Source of the DNA: Sphingopyxis bauzanensis | GTDB taxonomy: Bacteria > Pseudomonadota > Alphaproteobacteria > Sphingomonadales > Sphingomonadaceae | Length of the DNA stretch: 64,000 nucleotides | Reading direction: 5' to 3' | Assembly (NCBI RefSeq): GCF_002205675.1 | Contig: NZ_NISK01000001.1 | Coordinates: 1,030,245 to 1,094,244, forward strand | Part shown: positions 62,741-64,000 of the stretch, piece after piece | Layout: every line of letters begins with the position of its first letter | Numbering within the stretch: position 1 is the stretch's first letter | Program-made: the position numbers and the translations under genes | The notes under the pieces: generated by a model | What the model was told of the DNA's origin: nothing | Databases searched by the model: none | Seen by the model: only the letters and a program-made list of their open reading frames with translations

Positions 62741-64000
62741 ATGCCGACGAGGAGGATGGATATGCGCCAAGTGCGCGAACTGATGAGACTGCACCGGGAA
62801 GCGGGGCTTGGGGTGCGCGAGAGGGCGCGGCGCGCTGGGATTGCTGAATCGACGATGCGCGAGATGGTGAAGCGGTTTGACCGCTCGGGTCTCGAATGGC
62901 CGCTGGCCGCGGATCTCGACAATGCGCAGCTTGAGGCGAAGCTTTACGGTGCGGCGGGGGTCAAGCCCGGGCGCCGCCGGCTTCCCGCGCCGGACTGGGC
63001 GGCGGTGCACCGCGAGTTGAAGCGCAAGCATGTGACCCTGCAGACTTTGTGGGAGGAATATATCGAGGCGCATCCCGACGGCTATCGTTACAGCCGGTAT
63101 TGCGACCTGTACCGCGGGTGGGAAGGCCGTCTGCCGGTGACGATGCGCCAGACGCACCTGGCGGGCGACAAGCTGTATGTCGACTATGCGGGCGACAAGC
63201 TGGGTGTGGTCATCGATCGGCGGACGGGGGAAAGGCGCGCTGCGCACATCTTTGTCGCGGTGATGGGTGCATCGAGCCTGTCCTTTGCCTGTGCGACCTG
63301 GACGGAGACGCTGGCGGACTGGACCGACGCGCACGTCCAGGCCTTTGCCGCCTTTGGCGGCGCGCCGAGACTGCTGGTGCCCGACAATGCGAAGGTCGCG
63401 GTGATCAAGGCGTGTCTTTACGATCCGCAGGTCAATCGCAGCTATGCCGAGATGGCGCGCCATTACGGCACGACGTGCCTTCCGACGCGGCCGCGAAAGC
63501 CGCGGGACAAAGCCAAGGTCGAGGCGTGTGTCGGGATCGTCGAGCGGTGGCTGTTCGGGCGGCTGCGCAACCAGATATTTTACAGCCTTGCCGAGTTGAA
63601 TGCCGCGATCGCAGCGCTGATCGCACGGCTCAACGACGAGCGCGTGCTGCGCCAGTTTGGTCGCACCCGTCGCCAGCTGTTCGAAGAGCTCGATGCGCCG
63701 CTGCTGACGCCGCTGCCGACTGAGCCTTACGTTCATGCCGAATGGCAAGCCAGGCGCGTGGGCCTCGATTATCATGTCGAGGTTGCACATCATTTTTACT
63801 CGGTGCCCCACCGCTATGCGCGCCAGCCGGTTGAAGCGCGACTGACGGCGCGGACGGTCGAGATCTTCATCCGCGGCGAGCGGATCGCGGTTCACATGCG
63901 CGGCAGCGGCAATGGCCGGCATACGACCTTGCCCGAGCACATGCCGTCATCGCATCGCCGCTTTGCCGACTGGACGCTCGCGAAGATCCTGACCGAATCT
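62741..64000 (+). CDS. istA: IS21-family transposase IstA (partial, 3' end outside window)
   Basis: At least 420 codons, open to the end of the window. An N-terminal helix-turn-helix (about residues 8-45, RQVRELMRLHREAGLGVRERARRAGIAESTMREMVKRF) is followed by the DDE integrase core: Asp in KLYVDYAGDKLGVV, Asp in LLVPDNAKVAVIK and Glu in KPRDKAKVEACVGIVERWL. The C-terminal part (YHVEVAHHFYSVPHRYARQPVEARL) is typical of IstA. AAGGAG precedes the ATG at 62741; in-frame ATGs at 62756 and 62762 are alternatives. Confidence 0.92.
   Translation, partial: MPTRRMDMRQVRELMRLHREAGLGVRERARRAGIAESTMREMVKRFDRSGLEWPLAADLDNAQLEAKLYGAAGVKPGRRRLPAPDWAAVHRELKRKHVTLQTLWEEYIEAHPDGYRYSRYCDLYRGWEGRLPVTMRQTHLAGDKLYVDYAGDKLGVVIDRRTGERRAAHIFVAVMGASSLSFACATWTETLADWTDAHVQAFAAFGGAPRLLVPDNAKVAVIKACLYDPQVNRSYAEMARHYGTTCLPTRPRKPRDKAKVEACVGIVERWLFGRLRNQIFYSLAELNAAIAALIARLNDERVLRQFGRTRRQLFEELDAPLLTPLPTEPYVHAEWQARRVGLDYHVEVAHHFYSVPHRYARQPVEARLTARTVEIFIRGERIAVHMRGSGNGRHTTLPEHMPSSHRRFADWTLAKILTES

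Larger units (their letters stand above)
62542..64000 (+). mobile_element. IS21-family insertion sequence, left part (runs off the window)
   Basis: The inferred left end is TGCGGATTCC at 62542, since IS21 elements begin with TG. It carries tandem end repeats and istA in the usual order; istB and the right end lie beyond the window. It interrupts the group II intron maturase. Confidence 0.82.

Noticed and set aside
62708..63940. 410-codon minus-strand open frame at the right end
   Set aside because: Shadow of istA, which shows HTH and DDE motifs on the plus strand.

Overview
The window is one continuous, GC-rich, gene-dense stretch of an alphaproteobacterial chromosome. Gene content points to the Sphingomonadales, most likely a Sphingopyxis-like sphingomonad: a crtY/crtI/crtB carotenoid locus, an ATP12 F1-assembly factor, an alphaproteobacterial SspB, a UPF0314/DUF2585 protein, XrtA (exosortase A)-associated polysaccharide genes, and several families of short palindromic intergenic repeats. 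The genus is an inference from gene content; nothing in the sequence names it.

Layout. 1-4.3 kb: 3' end of a hotdog thioesterase, gmk, DUF2585, fumC, a small membrane protein and sspB. 4.4-7.2 kb: hisB-hisH-hisA-hisF. 7.3-12.7 kb: a Ca2+/H+ antiporter, a KAS III-like enzyme, a TauE/SafE exporter, a LysR regulator and a small secreted protein. 12.8-16.6 kb: an accessory patch (hipB-hipA toxin-antitoxin and a DUF6880 gene) with AT-rich edges and a 12-bp direct repeat, one copy lying in the 3' end of trmB. 16.6-20.4 kb: trmB, metK and lnt, the last carrying an in-frame palindromic repeat. 20.4-27 kb: DUF2141 gene and a sterol-desaturase-family hydroxylase, divergent from crtY-crtI, then LOG-crtB-pnuC-nadR-like. 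27-31.7 kb: two divergent acyl-CoA ligases plus a kappa-GST/DsbA-type isomerase and an enoyl-CoA hydratase. 31.7-35 kb: a compact crcB-rluA-paiB-small membrane protein-ATP12 operon. 35-38.6 kb: a nuclease-tail remnant, tRNA-Val(TAC), two small membrane proteins and acnA.

38.9-41.5 kb is accessory: a RelE/HTH toxin-antitoxin pair with an operator-promoter, an unknown gene, and a complete IS256-family element with terminal inverted repeats and an 8-bp target duplication. 41.6-46.1 kb: RidA, a monooxygenase-fold protein, a CMD protein, thiolase, MaoC hydratase and an MscS channel. 46.1-50.8 kb: topoisomerase IB and three XrtA-associated genes (including a 51-residue ORF) without the exosortase. 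51-57 kb: lipoprotein, soluble chemoreceptor, aquaporin, galU, and a yfiR-yfiN-yfiB c-di-GMP module. 57-61.4 kb: msrA, M48 peptidase, ctaA, rplM-rpsI.

The right end is a nested mobile-element scar. A group II intron begins one base after the T-run of the rpsI terminator, its reverse transcriptase is cut before the catalytic YADD region, and an IS21-family element with five 23-bp tandem end repeats and istA fills the rest of the window. Most multi-gene units are tightly packed, with 1-4 bp start/stop overlaps (ATGA, GTGA, TAATG, TGATG) suggesting translational coupling. I found no clearly new defence or biosynthetic system. The most unusual local structures are the perfect 27-bp-arm inverted repeat covering both start codons of crtY and its divergent hydroxylase, the palindrome inside lnt, the intron/IS21 nest, and the compact operator-promoter of the RelE-type pair.
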